A stretch of DNA of 51,944 bases, taken from positions 1-51,944 of the forward strand of contig NZ_AUKE01000022.1 of NCBI RefSeq assembly GCF_000424585.1, written 5' to 3'. The notes under the pieces are model-generated. The model saw nothing but the letters and a program-made list of their open reading frames with translations, ran no database searches and was not told the DNA's origin. The first letter of the stretch is position 1; every line of letters starts with the position of its first letter. The stretch comes from Butyrivibrio sp. MC2013. Lineage in GTDB: Bacteria; Bacillota; Clostridia; Lachnospirales; Lachnospiraceae. Below, in pieces: positions 8,597-17,024 of the stretch. The translations under genes and the position numbers were made by a program.

Positions 8597-9255
8597 TTAT
8601 TTCTCCAGTCAGCTATCTTCTCCTCAAGCCAGGCTTCAAGCTCATCCATTCCCTCTCCGGTCCTGGCTGATACAGGGAATATCCTGATATCCGGATTAAG
8701 GGCCAGTACACGCTCTCTGCATGCCTTCATATCAAAGTCAAAGTAAGGCGCTGTATCAGTCTTGGTAATCACCAGTCCGTCGCTGACCTGAAACATCAAA
8801 GGATATTTCAGAGGCTTGTCATCTCCTTCGGGAAGAGAGAGTATCATGAGATTGCAGCCTGCACCTGTATCAAACTCCGCAGGGCAGATGAGATTGCCTA
8901 CATTCTCCAAAAAGATCAGGTCCATACCCTCTGCTCCCATCTCGTCCATGGCCTTTTTTGTCATAAGAGCATCCATATGGCACATGCCGTCTGTATGAGC
9001 CTGGATGACCCTGGCTCCTGCCTGCTCTGCTCTTATAGCATCCACGTCAGAAGCAATATCTGCTTCCAGGATGCCTATATTAAGCCTATCCTTCATATCA
9101 CTGACGATCCTGGTCAGAAGTGTAGTCTTGCCTGATCCCGGTGATGACATGAGATTGACCAAAAGAGTGCCCTTTTGTCTCATATCCTCCCTGATCTGTC
9201 TGGCATCCTCATCATTATCTTCTGTAACTGATTTATTAAGCTCTATTACTTTCAC
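8593..9255 (-). CDS. hypB: HypB-type nickel-insertion GTPase, copy 2
   Basis: This 220-residue SIMIBI-class GTPase resembles HypB, which delivers nickel to [NiFe]-hydrogenase precursors. The P-loop is MSSPGSGKTTLL (about residues 36-47). The G-domain metal site appears as GMCHMDALM, where Cys and His are the expected nickel/zinc ligands. The switch-region segment FLENVGNLICPAEFD is complete. The guanine-specificity motif, normally NKxD, reads TKTD, a conservative change. No histidine-rich N-terminal nickel store is present. The GTG start has GGAGG seven bases upstream. It is preceded by a paralogue and coupled to trmK. No hydrogenase or hypA gene is in the window, so the client enzyme is unknown. 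Confidence 0.88.
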   Translation of the reverse strand: MKVIELNKSVTEDNDEDARQIREDMRQKGTLLVNLMSSPGSGKTTLLTRIVSDMKDRLNIGILEADIASDVDAIRAEQAGARVIQAHTDGMCHMDALMTKKAMDEMGAEGMDLIFLENVGNLICPAEFDTGAGCNLMILSLPEGDDKPLKYPLMFQVSDGLVITKTDTAPYFDFDMKACRERVLALNPDIRIFPVSARTGEGMDELEAWLEEKIADWRNK

Positions 9256-9335
9256 TATATAACCTCCGTTGTCTGCATATCATCAGGCGTCATTATCAAT
9301 GATCGAAAATCACTATCTCTCACTGCCTACACCTG

Positions 9336-10013
9336 TCATTTTGCTTTCTTGGTCTCAATAACGCTCACAATCCAATCTTCCAGCTTGTCAAAGCCCTCAC
9401 CTGTCCTTGCTGATACCTGCAATATCTCTTCAGCAGGATTAAGCTCATGAACCCTCCTGCAAAAAGCATCCATGTCAAAATCAAAGGCAGGAGCTGTATC
9501 CATCTTGCCCACCATGCACAGATCACTGACTGTAAACATAAGAGGATATTTAAGGGGCTTGTCATCTCCCTCAGGAATACTCAGGATCATGATCCTCTTG
9601 TCAGCACCTACGTCAAACTCCGCAGGGCATACCAGATTACCCACATTCTCCAAAAAGACGATGTCCAGATCATCGACTCCCAGGCCCTCAAGGCCCCTGC
9701 GGGTCATGTCCGCGTCCATATGGCAGCTCCCGCCTGTGTGAAGCTGGATGACCTTGGCGCCTGCCGCCATTACAGTCCTGGCATCCACATCAGAATCCAC
9801 ATCTGCTTCCATGACTCCTATCCTGTACCTGTCCTTCAGGTCACTTATGAGCCTCACCAAAGTAGTGGTCTTGCCTGCTCCCGGAGAAGCCATAAGATTG
9901 ATCAGCACGATCTTCTTTTCATTCAGGATGTCACGTACTCTCTGCGCCTCTTTATCATTATCTGCCAGGACTCTCTCCTTGGTCTCAAGTATCTCAAAAT
10001 CTCTGTTTGACAT
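9336..10013 (-). CDS. hypB: HypB-type nickel-insertion GTPase, copy 1
   Basis: This 225-residue paralogue lies immediately upstream of the other HypB and is roughly half identical to it by eye. It retains the P-loop MASPGAGKTTTL, the metal-binding GSCHMDADM and the segment FLENVGNLVCPAEFD. The position of the NKxD guanine-recognition motif reads GKMD, losing the asparagine, so its nucleotide selectivity may be weaker or altered. It has a GGGAGG site just before the ATG and is the first gene of the run hypB-hypB-trmK-nif3-kinase. Two copies in tandem suggest either different client enzymes or a heterodimer, since HypB dimerises through its nucleotide and metal sites. That is inference. Confidence 0.88.
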   Translation of the reverse strand: MSNRDFEILETKERVLADNDKEAQRVRDILNEKKIVLINLMASPGAGKTTTLVRLISDLKDRYRIGVMEADVDSDVDARTVMAAGAKVIQLHTGGSCHMDADMTRRGLEGLGVDDLDIVFLENVGNLVCPAEFDVGADKRIMILSIPEGDDKPLKYPLMFTVSDLCMVGKMDTAPAFDFDMDAFCRRVHELNPAEEILQVSARTGEGFDKLEDWIVSVIETKKAK

Positions 10014-10079
10014 ATTTCCTCCCAGTTTCCTCTTTTCTTATAAAAAAGATAGCACAAATCCCTCATTATTGCACATAAT

Positions 10080-10111
10080 GATCCCCTGCCGCCGTCAGGA
10101 AGCAGGGGATC
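10080..10111 (-). terminator. Hairpin after the giant pilus-locus gene
   Basis: A perfect 10-base-pair stem (GATCCCCTGC 10080-10089 with GCAGGGGATC 10102-10111, 12-base loop) begins ten bases past the stop of the large secreted-protein gene. The T-run after it is poor (ATTATGTG), so it may be a weak terminator or a 3'-end stabilising structure that lets some transcripts continue into hypB. Confidence 0.6.
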
Positions 10112-10121
10112 CATATAAGCT

Positions 10122-13100
10122 TTAATCCAGATCAAACATTTCCTGGTGACTGATGCTGAGCCTTGCAGTTCCCGGTACGGATACCGAATTCTTTTCCCTC
10201 TGCTGAGTAACAGTACAGGAGATATAGATATCCAGGTTATCCGTATCCTTAAAGAGGCCAGCCCTTATCAGATCATAGATGGATATCCTAAGCCTGTACC
10301 TCTCTCCGCTCTTAAGCTGAGTGTGGCTCTCAAGGCCATAGCTCCTGGCCACTGAATCAGTCCAGTCTACAAACTCATCGCCGGAGAGTATCTGCAGCTG
10401 ATAATCCGTGGTATAACGGGAGAGCCTGTCGTTCTCATCAAAGGCACCTGACTCCCTGCCACTGCTGGATGAGCCCACATAGAAATTGTAATTCATCCAA
10501 TGAGGATACTTGGAAACATTCAGGTCGTTGGGCGTGAAGTATACATAGTAGTCAGAGAACTGGGCGCTCTGTTTGATGACAGCCTGCCTTGCCACATCGC
10601 CTATGGTATTATCCTCTGCCTCCTGCACTATCTGGCCCGAAATATCCGAGTCAAAGGGAAGCACATCCCTGTTCATCTGCCTCGTGTAGGTCTTGTCATT
10701 GATAGTCACAACAGGAGCACGTACGCCGGCATTATAGGCAGCGATCATGGTATTAACAAAGAGCTGTATCTCCTGAGGAGTATCTGTCACAGACTGATGT
10801 CCCACTCCGGAGTAGGTGATACTACCGCGGTTATAGATATAGTAATTGTTTCTCGTGTCATAAGGATTGATACCATAACGGCTCTTGTTATAATCTGCAT
10901 TTCCGCCCAGTGTATACCATACTGAGATATCGGAATCCTTGTCATTGTCCTCGTCCAGTTCCAAAAAGAGCTGGTAGTACTGAGAGTGGGTCTCTGCTAT
11001 ATGCATATCATCAGGAATGCTGTAGGGATATGAGGATATAGCTCCGTCATTACACTTCTGCACTCTGCTGGTACCTTCATTTCTATAGCCCTTACCCATA
11101 CCGGCATTATATTCTATCTGATCATAGCCCGGATAGAGCTCAGAATAGGAAGCTCCAACCAAAATGGAATCCGGTACAGCAGAATAGTCGGTACTGTTAA
11201 CAGGATACTCTTTGTCATGGACTGTGGCATAATCGCTGTGCTGGGCATTGCCGTCGCCTACATATCCAAAGCGGTCCATACCTGTCAGGTCTCTGATGGC
11301 ATTACTCAGATAGGAGCTGATAAAGCCGCCTCTTGTGGAGTTGTAGAGCCACCAGCCCTCCAGATTGTCCTTACCTGCGACCTCGCTGGGATGTTCCCCA
11401 TAATAACTATCCCTGCCATAGTAGGCATCCAGGCCATCATCCCTGTCCCAGAACCAAGATGAAGTATCATGGGTAAAGAGCATGGACCTTCCGCTCTTTC
11501 CAAAGCCTACCAGCTGCCTGATAGCTTCGGCACTGGGGATATTGGGATAGGAATCCTCAAAGCCTACGATGACCATATCGTAGTCATAGAGGCAGTCCGG
11601 CTTCTCATTATCGGGATCATCCACGTCAAAGGCCTTGTATTCTGTATAGCTACCATCTTCCAAGAGCTCACTTCCCTGGAGTATGACATTGCCCTCAGAA
11701 TCCTTCTTGGGATTCTTGTAGCTGTTTGCAAAGTCAACATTGGTAATGGTGACAAGGTTGATATCATATCCGGGCACATTGTTGAGCATCCTGGACCAGT
11801 AGCCTTCAGTATTGATCTTTTGTTGATACATGAGGTTACAATTCCTGGGATCATTACTGATCCAGTACTTACTGGCTATCTGCAGGACATTGATCTTGAC
11901 ATTGGGCTGACCTCTGGGGATGACCGCAGTCATACCGATCTCGGAATCATGGGAATAAATGGATGATCCCGATCCGTTCATAGTCACCTTGAGCTTCCAG
12001 GGTATACAGCCAAAGTATCCGTCAGGGAGCCTTCTCCTGATGTGATAGGAGTTGTAAGCAAGGAGCGCAGAAGGATTCACCCCTGCCCCTGATGAATCAG
12101 TTATATTGGCTGATGTCAGGGTGATCTCTTCCGTAGAGCCCTCATCTCTGGCTTCACTCTTACCATCATCTGTAGATCCCGAGAATCTTCCGTCGGAATT
12201 GGAATCCAGATAGAGCTGCACACGGTAATTTGTGGACAGCGGTGTTACATTGGCTATATCTGTGATATTAAATTCAAAATCCAGATAATAGGAGCCATCA
12301 GGATCCTTTTCCAGGTACTGGCAGCTGGCCGGATCCAGGATATAACTGTCAGGTCCTGATGTGCCCTTCATCACAGCTGTATAAGGAGTAGGCTGACCTG
12401 TAAGGTTAAGTGTGAGTTTTGCAGTATTAAGACAGTCGGTCAGGGATTTTCTGCCCTCTATCTCATTATTGGTATAGTAGATGGCCTCATACTCAGTCAT
12501 GATATTCTGATAAGACCTGTCTATCCATTTGCCGCCGGAGTTATCCTTGGTCCTGGCATAGTCCACCAGCTTGTATATATTGGAATTAAGGTCCAGTGTT
12601 CCAATATATTTATTTTCTCCATTTGAAGAGATGAACTGATCGTTGCCCTGGCTGATCCTGTCGGGATTGGCCGATACCACATTATTCTCATAGCTAAAGA
12701 AGTCATTGGATACTATGATGGGGTAACCCAGATCCAGGTAATTCTTGAACACAGGAAGCTGCAGGTCTGTAATATCTATACCTGAATAGGTAAGCGCAGA
12801 ACCATTGGAGCTGTTCCAGTTATACCAGAGAGAATTGCCATCATTAGGCTCTACGATGGTATCGCCAACACCTGCGTATACTACGCCGTTCATTGAGGTG
12901 TTGTTGTAAACAGGATAATACTTGGTCCTGTACCAACAGCCAAGACTCTTATTCCAGACATATTCCTGTCCGTTGTCATAAGCTGTGGCTGTGCTGGGAG
13001 AATTGTCCTCAGCGCTTCCTGTCCACTTGCTGCCATCCCAGATCTTGCCGGATACGTCTATTGTGGTAAGAGGGCCTGCGCCGTTAAGGCACCTGACACC

Positions 13101-16100
13101 ATTAAGCTCTTGTTTATCATTGATATTTATAACAGGCGAGCCTATCTGGTCAGTGATCCTCACGATAGTCCTGTTCTCACCATCAATCCTGTCAGTAGCC
13201 TGACTGATAGCAGTCTTGACACCCTGAGTACCTATGAAGATCAGGTCATACTCCTCGCAAATATCTCCAATATTGCCCACAAACTGGTTCATGCTCATAC
13301 CGGTGATCTTGATCTGATTCTCTATACCGGCCAGAGTATTATTGTCATAGCTGTACTTTGCAAACTGAGGAGCAAAGCTCTCTGCAAATGCCTCAGTCCT
13401 GCGCCTCTGATTAACAGAGTCTTCTGCAGCGCCGGGCTCATAATATCTAAAGCAGTACCAGGGCTCCAGCTCCAAAACGCTTATAGTAGATTTGTAGATC
13501 AGGGCATGGGACTCGGAATTAAGGAGTATATACTGGATGACTATGGCAGGACTGATAAAGCCTGCATCCATGGAGTCCTTTTTGTCCGTCTGACGTCTGA
13601 TATTCTCCTCTGTTATAAACTGATATACTCCGGAAAAGCCTGCGCCGTACTCAGCAGATGTAAAAGCGCTGTTAAAATCCATATTGGCAATATCTGCAAT
13701 AGGATTGTCCTTGTAAGAAGCAGAGGCTGAATCTGCAAATTTGGACGCAGCATAATTCACCACAAATACATTGCCCAGTGCATAATTGCCGTCTCTGGAG
13801 GAATTAAGAGCCTTAAAGGCTCCTGTAGCCTTGGAGATAATGCTCTGCCTGCCTGCATCTGTAGAAAAGTCACATGAGCTGATGATCTCTTCTCTTGCAG
13901 AAATATCTGACATGAGACCTGTAGAGAGGCTATAGAGCACAGGCAGGGAAGATGCAGCATTTGAGCTATTCCTCTTGCCATAAAGATCATAATTGACTAT
14001 CACACCTGTATAAAGCCCCAGAGCCGCATGAGCACCCTCATACTTATCAGAATAAGTCATAAAGAGCCTTGCATTATCAGGGTCTATATCTCTGATAGCT
14101 CTGTCCGATATACCATCAAGATTGGCAATGACGCAGTCATCCTTAATACCGTCTGCGGAGATATAGACGATATCAGGTGACTGGGAAGCCTTCATGATAG
14201 CAGACTTCCTGTCTGATACAGACTCGGGAAGCCTAGAGAGATCCACAAGGGATATCTGAAGGTTAAAAGCCTTCTTCTTGCCTGCATCTGTCACGCCAAA
14301 TACATACTGTTTGAACCACTCATTATTATAAATAGTATATGTCGCATATCCGTAGCCGGGTATAGCAGTATCAAGAGCTGTTCCCGTAGGCTTATCAATG
14401 ACAAACTTATATCTGGTCTTACCGGATAATAGTGCACTATCCTGAGCAAAGCTCATGACCATGCGTGAAGAGCTGTCATCACTATCATCCTCTGAAGCTG
14501 AGCCTGATGCCGAGCTGGCATGGGCTTTTAATGTAAAGGCCCCTTTTATCCTATCCAGGATGGAAGGATCAGCCATAGCTCCGCCTTCATCGGAAGATGA
14601 GCCTGTAGTATCCGTATCAGTATGAGAGTCAGTATCATTTCCAGTATCATTTCCGGTATCATTTCCAGTACCAGCTCCTTCTGATGTGCCACTTCCTGAG
14701 CTACTTCCATTATCACCGGAGCCGCCATTTTCTGAGCCTGAACCATCCAGGCTTTCTCCGGAATCAGTGCCGCCTGTGCCTGTTCCGCTATCTCCTGACT
14801 CAGAACCGCCTTCGCCTGTTCCTGTACCGGATCCGCTGCCGCTATCGCCGGAGTTATCATCTCCTGAGGAATTATCGTTTCCGCCGGTTTGTGAGTTGCC
14901 ACCACCGGAGCCGTTTCCCCCACTATTATTTCCACCTGAAGCATTCCCGCCATCGCCAGGAACGGTAATATCTGAGGAACTATAGATACTGTTTTGGATA
15001 GTAAACGAATACTTCAATCCGCCATATTCTACTGTTGTATTGGAAGTACTTCCACTCTCCAGATTATTTGCAAGTCCTACTATACTAACAATATCTTCCT
15101 TGGATTTTATAGAGGCATTTATTTTTCCATCTGCTGCAGTAATTTCTATAACAGCAATCTCTTGACTAATTTCATCATATATATATGTGATTCCCAGCTC
15201 ATAGCTTGTATTATCTTTCTTTATAGTAAGCGTGCCATCATTAAGCGAAGCATCCTCGGAATTTGTAAAAGATGGTCTTAATTCAGCATTCTCCGGTGCG
15301 TAAGCCTTGAAAGTAAAGGTCTCTGTCAGTTCAATATCCCCATTACTTATAGTTAGTGAAAAACTGGCCGTTTGACCAATCTTTAGCTTTGCAATATAAG
15401 ACGGGTCAACAGTTACCCTAAATTCTGCGTTTTGACATAATACACCGGTAATATCCGAGTGATCGCCAACAAGATTTACTGTTGCCTGACTATTATTCTG
15501 ACCAAACACAGTTATGGAAGTTGCGCCTATCAATCCCGGATCACCCTCTACTTCATATGAGGATGTACTACCTCCGACCAATAGTCCCTGTTCAGTAGTC
15601 AGATTCTCCGAAATGATATTCAGATAATACGAGGCAGTGGGATTATTGCTATCAAACTCAATTTCATCAGGATCAAAATAAACGCCTTCAACAATGCGAA
15701 CTTTACAGCTTACTATTTCAGAGCTGTATTCAACACCCTTATATGAAGCTGTGGCTGTGACATTGATCTTGGCAGTCTGGTGCTGGGATCCCAAAGCCCT
15801 TACTCCAACGGCATTTATACTGCTTGCTGTGATCTTGCTCACAGTTTCTTCGGGATTATTTAGGTCAAACAGACCTACAACATCAGCGTCTTCATATTCA
15901 TCAGAAACCGTCCAGGTATAGAGAATGTCACTATCTTCGAACTCCTTGGAATCATCGTCAAGGCTGACCATAAGAGCAACATCAGAAGCACTCCAGCTGC
16001 CGCCGTTGGACGGAGTTTCAGGAATCTGTTCGCCTTCCTTCAAGTAGAGATTCTTGCTGCTGAGTTTGAGCTTCAGCGCCCTATCAATAGGTCCTTCCAC

Positions 16101-16940
16101 GCTGACTACGCAGTAGTAATAGCCCACAAGATTATCACCGTTTACCACCTTGCAGGTAACATAGGTCACTCCGCCGCCGGCACCTGTGATCGCAGCAGTG
16201 GTGCCGTCTCCATCTACAGTTGCAACCAAGCTGTCATCAGTAGACCAGCTGTATTTATAACTGCCTGACTGAGCATTATCAGGCAGATGAACCAAGGCAG
16301 TGCCTCCCTTTGTAAGCTCAACGCCGGAGAGCTTAGATGTCTGAAGTCCCAGCTCCACGCTGCCGGAGAGGTCTTCTTCATAATATCTTCCGCTATTATC
16401 AGGCACATACCAGCCCTTTACAAGGTCCCTACCCATAAGGCCAGTGCCCTTATTGACTGTAAAGGCATTATAAGCTCCTTCTCCGGGAGCTGTTCCTTCA
16501 TAAGGAGCCATATCGTAATAAAGGGGATGGACAGGAGACTGGTCATTACCCCTCTTGTCACCCAGAAGACCGTTTTTCTGGAGCTGACCGATGAGCTTAC
16601 CCAGTGAATCAGTGGGATCCTGGTCCCTGTCATTACCCTCTGTCTTTATCTCATTCAGCACAGTATCAAAGCTTCTGAAGGGTTCATAGCCTGCTGCCAG
16701 ATAACCAATAGAGGCTTCTTCGTCATTGTCAGCTATTTCCACAATCCTAAAGGCATCAGAACCTGTGAATTTGGTCGCTGAGTTCTCTATGCCGATAAAC
16801 ACTCCTGCGGCAGCGCTGGCATCCATGACTGCAGAGCTTGCAAGGCCAATAGTCACAGCAAGTGCAGCAGCGCTGCTAATAATAGCTTTAGCAGCAGGTC
16901 TTCTTAGTATTCTTCTACTTTTTCTGAAAACTCTATTCAT
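10122..16940 (-). CDS. Giant secreted Ig-like/DUF5057-like protein, putative pilus tip
   Basis: This roughly 2270-residue secreted protein has a basic N terminus and signal peptide (hydrophobic stretch ending near ASAAAG, about residues 20-45). The ATG at 16940 is preferred to the one at 16958 because GAGG lies six bases before it. Ig-like (Big_2-like) segments occupy about residues 195-650. A Ser/Gly/Asn/Thr/Asp-rich linker with GNDT repeats follows (about 650-785), then a large C-terminal part probably related to DUF5057. A calcium-loop-like motif, DSNSDGRFSGSTDD, lies near residue 1575. No LPXTG or other wall-sorting signal ends the protein. It is the last gene after four prepilin-like genes, the position PilY1 holds in Gram-negative minor-pilin operons. 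A tip or adhesin role is inferred from that. The DUF5057 assignment is from memory and not certain. Confidence 0.75.
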   Translation of the reverse strand: MNRVFRKSRRILRRPAAKAIISSAAALAVTIGLASSAVMDASAAAGVFIGIENSATKFTGSDAFRIVEIADNDEEASIGYLAAGYEPFRSFDTVLNEIKTEGNDRDQDPTDSLGKLIGQLQKNGLLGDKRGNDQSPVHPLYYDMAPYEGTAPGEGAYNAFTVNKGTGLMGRDLVKGWYVPDNSGRYYEEDLSGSVELGLQTSKLSGVELTKGGTALVHLPDNAQSGSYKYSWSTDDSLVATVDGDGTTAAITGAGGGVTYVTCKVVNGDNLVGYYYCVVSVEGPIDRALKLKLSSKNLYLKEGEQIPETPSNGGSWSASDVALMVSLDDDSKEFEDSDILYTWTVSDEYEDADVVGLFDLNNPEETVSKITASSINAVGVRALGSQHQTAKINVTATASYKGVEYSSEIVSCKVRIVEGVYFDPDEIEFDSNNPTASYYLNIISENLTTEQGLLVGGSTSSYEVEGDPGLIGATSITVFGQNNSQATVNLVGDHSDITGVLCQNAEFRVTVDPSYIAKLKIGQTASFSLTISNGDIELTETFTFKAYAPENAELRPSFTNSEDASLNDGTLTIKKDNTSYELGITYIYDEISQEIAVIEITAADGKINASIKSKEDIVSIVGLANNLESGSTSNTTVEYGGLKYSFTIQNSIYSSSDITVPGDGGNASGGNNSGGNGSGGGNSQTGGNDNSSGDDNSGDSGSGSGTGTGEGGSESGDSGTGTGGTDSGESLDGSGSENGGSGDNGSSSGSGTSEGAGTGNDTGNDTGNDTDSHTDTDTTGSSSDEGGAMADPSILDRIKGAFTLKAHASSASGSASEDDSDDSSSRMVMSFAQDSALLSGKTRYKFVIDKPTGTALDTAIPGYGYATYTIYNNEWFKQYVFGVTDAGKKKAFNLQISLVDLSRLPESVSDRKSAIMKASQSPDIVYISADGIKDDCVIANLDGISDRAIRDIDPDNARLFMTYSDKYEGAHAALGLYTGVIVNYDLYGKRNSSNAASSLPVLYSLSTGLMSDISAREEIISSCDFSTDAGRQSIISKATGAFKALNSSRDGNYALGNVFVVNYAASKFADSASASYKDNPIADIANMDFNSAFTSAEYGAGFSGVYQFITEENIRRQTDKKDSMDAGFISPAIVIQYILLNSESHALIYKSTISVLELEPWYCFRYYEPGAAEDSVNQRRRTEAFAESFAPQFAKYSYDNNTLAGIENQIKITGMSMNQFVGNIGDICEEYDLIFIGTQGVKTAISQATDRIDGENRTIVRITDQIGSPVININDKQELNGVRCLNGAGPLTTIDVSGKIWDGSKWTGSAEDNSPSTATAYDNGQEYVWNKSLGCWYRTKYYPVYNNTSMNGVVYAGVGDTIVEPNDGNSLWYNWNSSNGSALTYSGIDITDLQLPVFKNYLDLGYPIIVSNDFFSYENNVVSANPDRISQGNDQFISSNGENKYIGTLDLNSNIYKLVDYARTKDNSGGKWIDRSYQNIMTEYEAIYYTNNEIEGRKSLTDCLNTAKLTLNLTGQPTPYTAVMKGTSGPDSYILDPASCQYLEKDPDGSYYLDFEFNITDIANVTPLSTNYRVQLYLDSNSDGRFSGSTDDGKSEARDEGSTEEITLTSANITDSSGAGVNPSALLAYNSYHIRRRLPDGYFGCIPWKLKVTMNGSGSSIYSHDSEIGMTAVIPRGQPNVKINVLQIASKYWISNDPRNCNLMYQQKINTEGYWSRMLNNVPGYDINLVTITNVDFANSYKNPKKDSEGNVILQGSELLEDGSYTEYKAFDVDDPDNEKPDCLYDYDMVIVGFEDSYPNIPSAEAIRQLVGFGKSGRSMLFTHDTSSWFWDRDDGLDAYYGRDSYYGEHPSEVAGKDNLEGWWLYNSTRGGFISSYLSNAIRDLTGMDRFGYVGDGNAQHSDYATVHDKEYPVNSTDYSAVPDSILVGASYSELYPGYDQIEYNAGMGKGYRNEGTSRVQKCNDGAISSYPYSIPDDMHIAETHSQYYQLFLELDEDNDKDSDISVWYTLGGNADYNKSRYGINPYDTRNNYYIYNRGSITYSGVGHQSVTDTPQEIQLFVNTMIAAYNAGVRAPVVTINDKTYTRQMNRDVLPFDSDISGQIVQEAEDNTIGDVARQAVIKQSAQFSDYYVYFTPNDLNVSKYPHWMNYNFYVGSSSSGRESGAFDENDRLSRYTTDYQLQILSGDEFVDWTDSVARSYGLESHTQLKSGERYRLRISIYDLIRAGLFKDTDNLDIYISCTVTQQREKNSVSVPGTARLSISHQEMFDLD

Positions 16941-17024
16941 CAACAACCTCATTATCATTCAGACCAATTGTTTTATATACATTTAATGATAGTAAATCTT
17001 CATCAAGTATAGTCACAAACAAGA

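Noticed and set aside
10122..10300. Cell-wall sorting signal at the end of the giant protein
   Set aside because: The C terminus ends in SHQEMFDLD with no LPXTG-like motif, hydrophobic stretch or basic tail.
14684..14985. Pro/Ser-rich plus-strand frames near the linker of the giant gene
   Set aside because: They mirror the Gly/Ser/Asp-rich repeats coded on the other strand.
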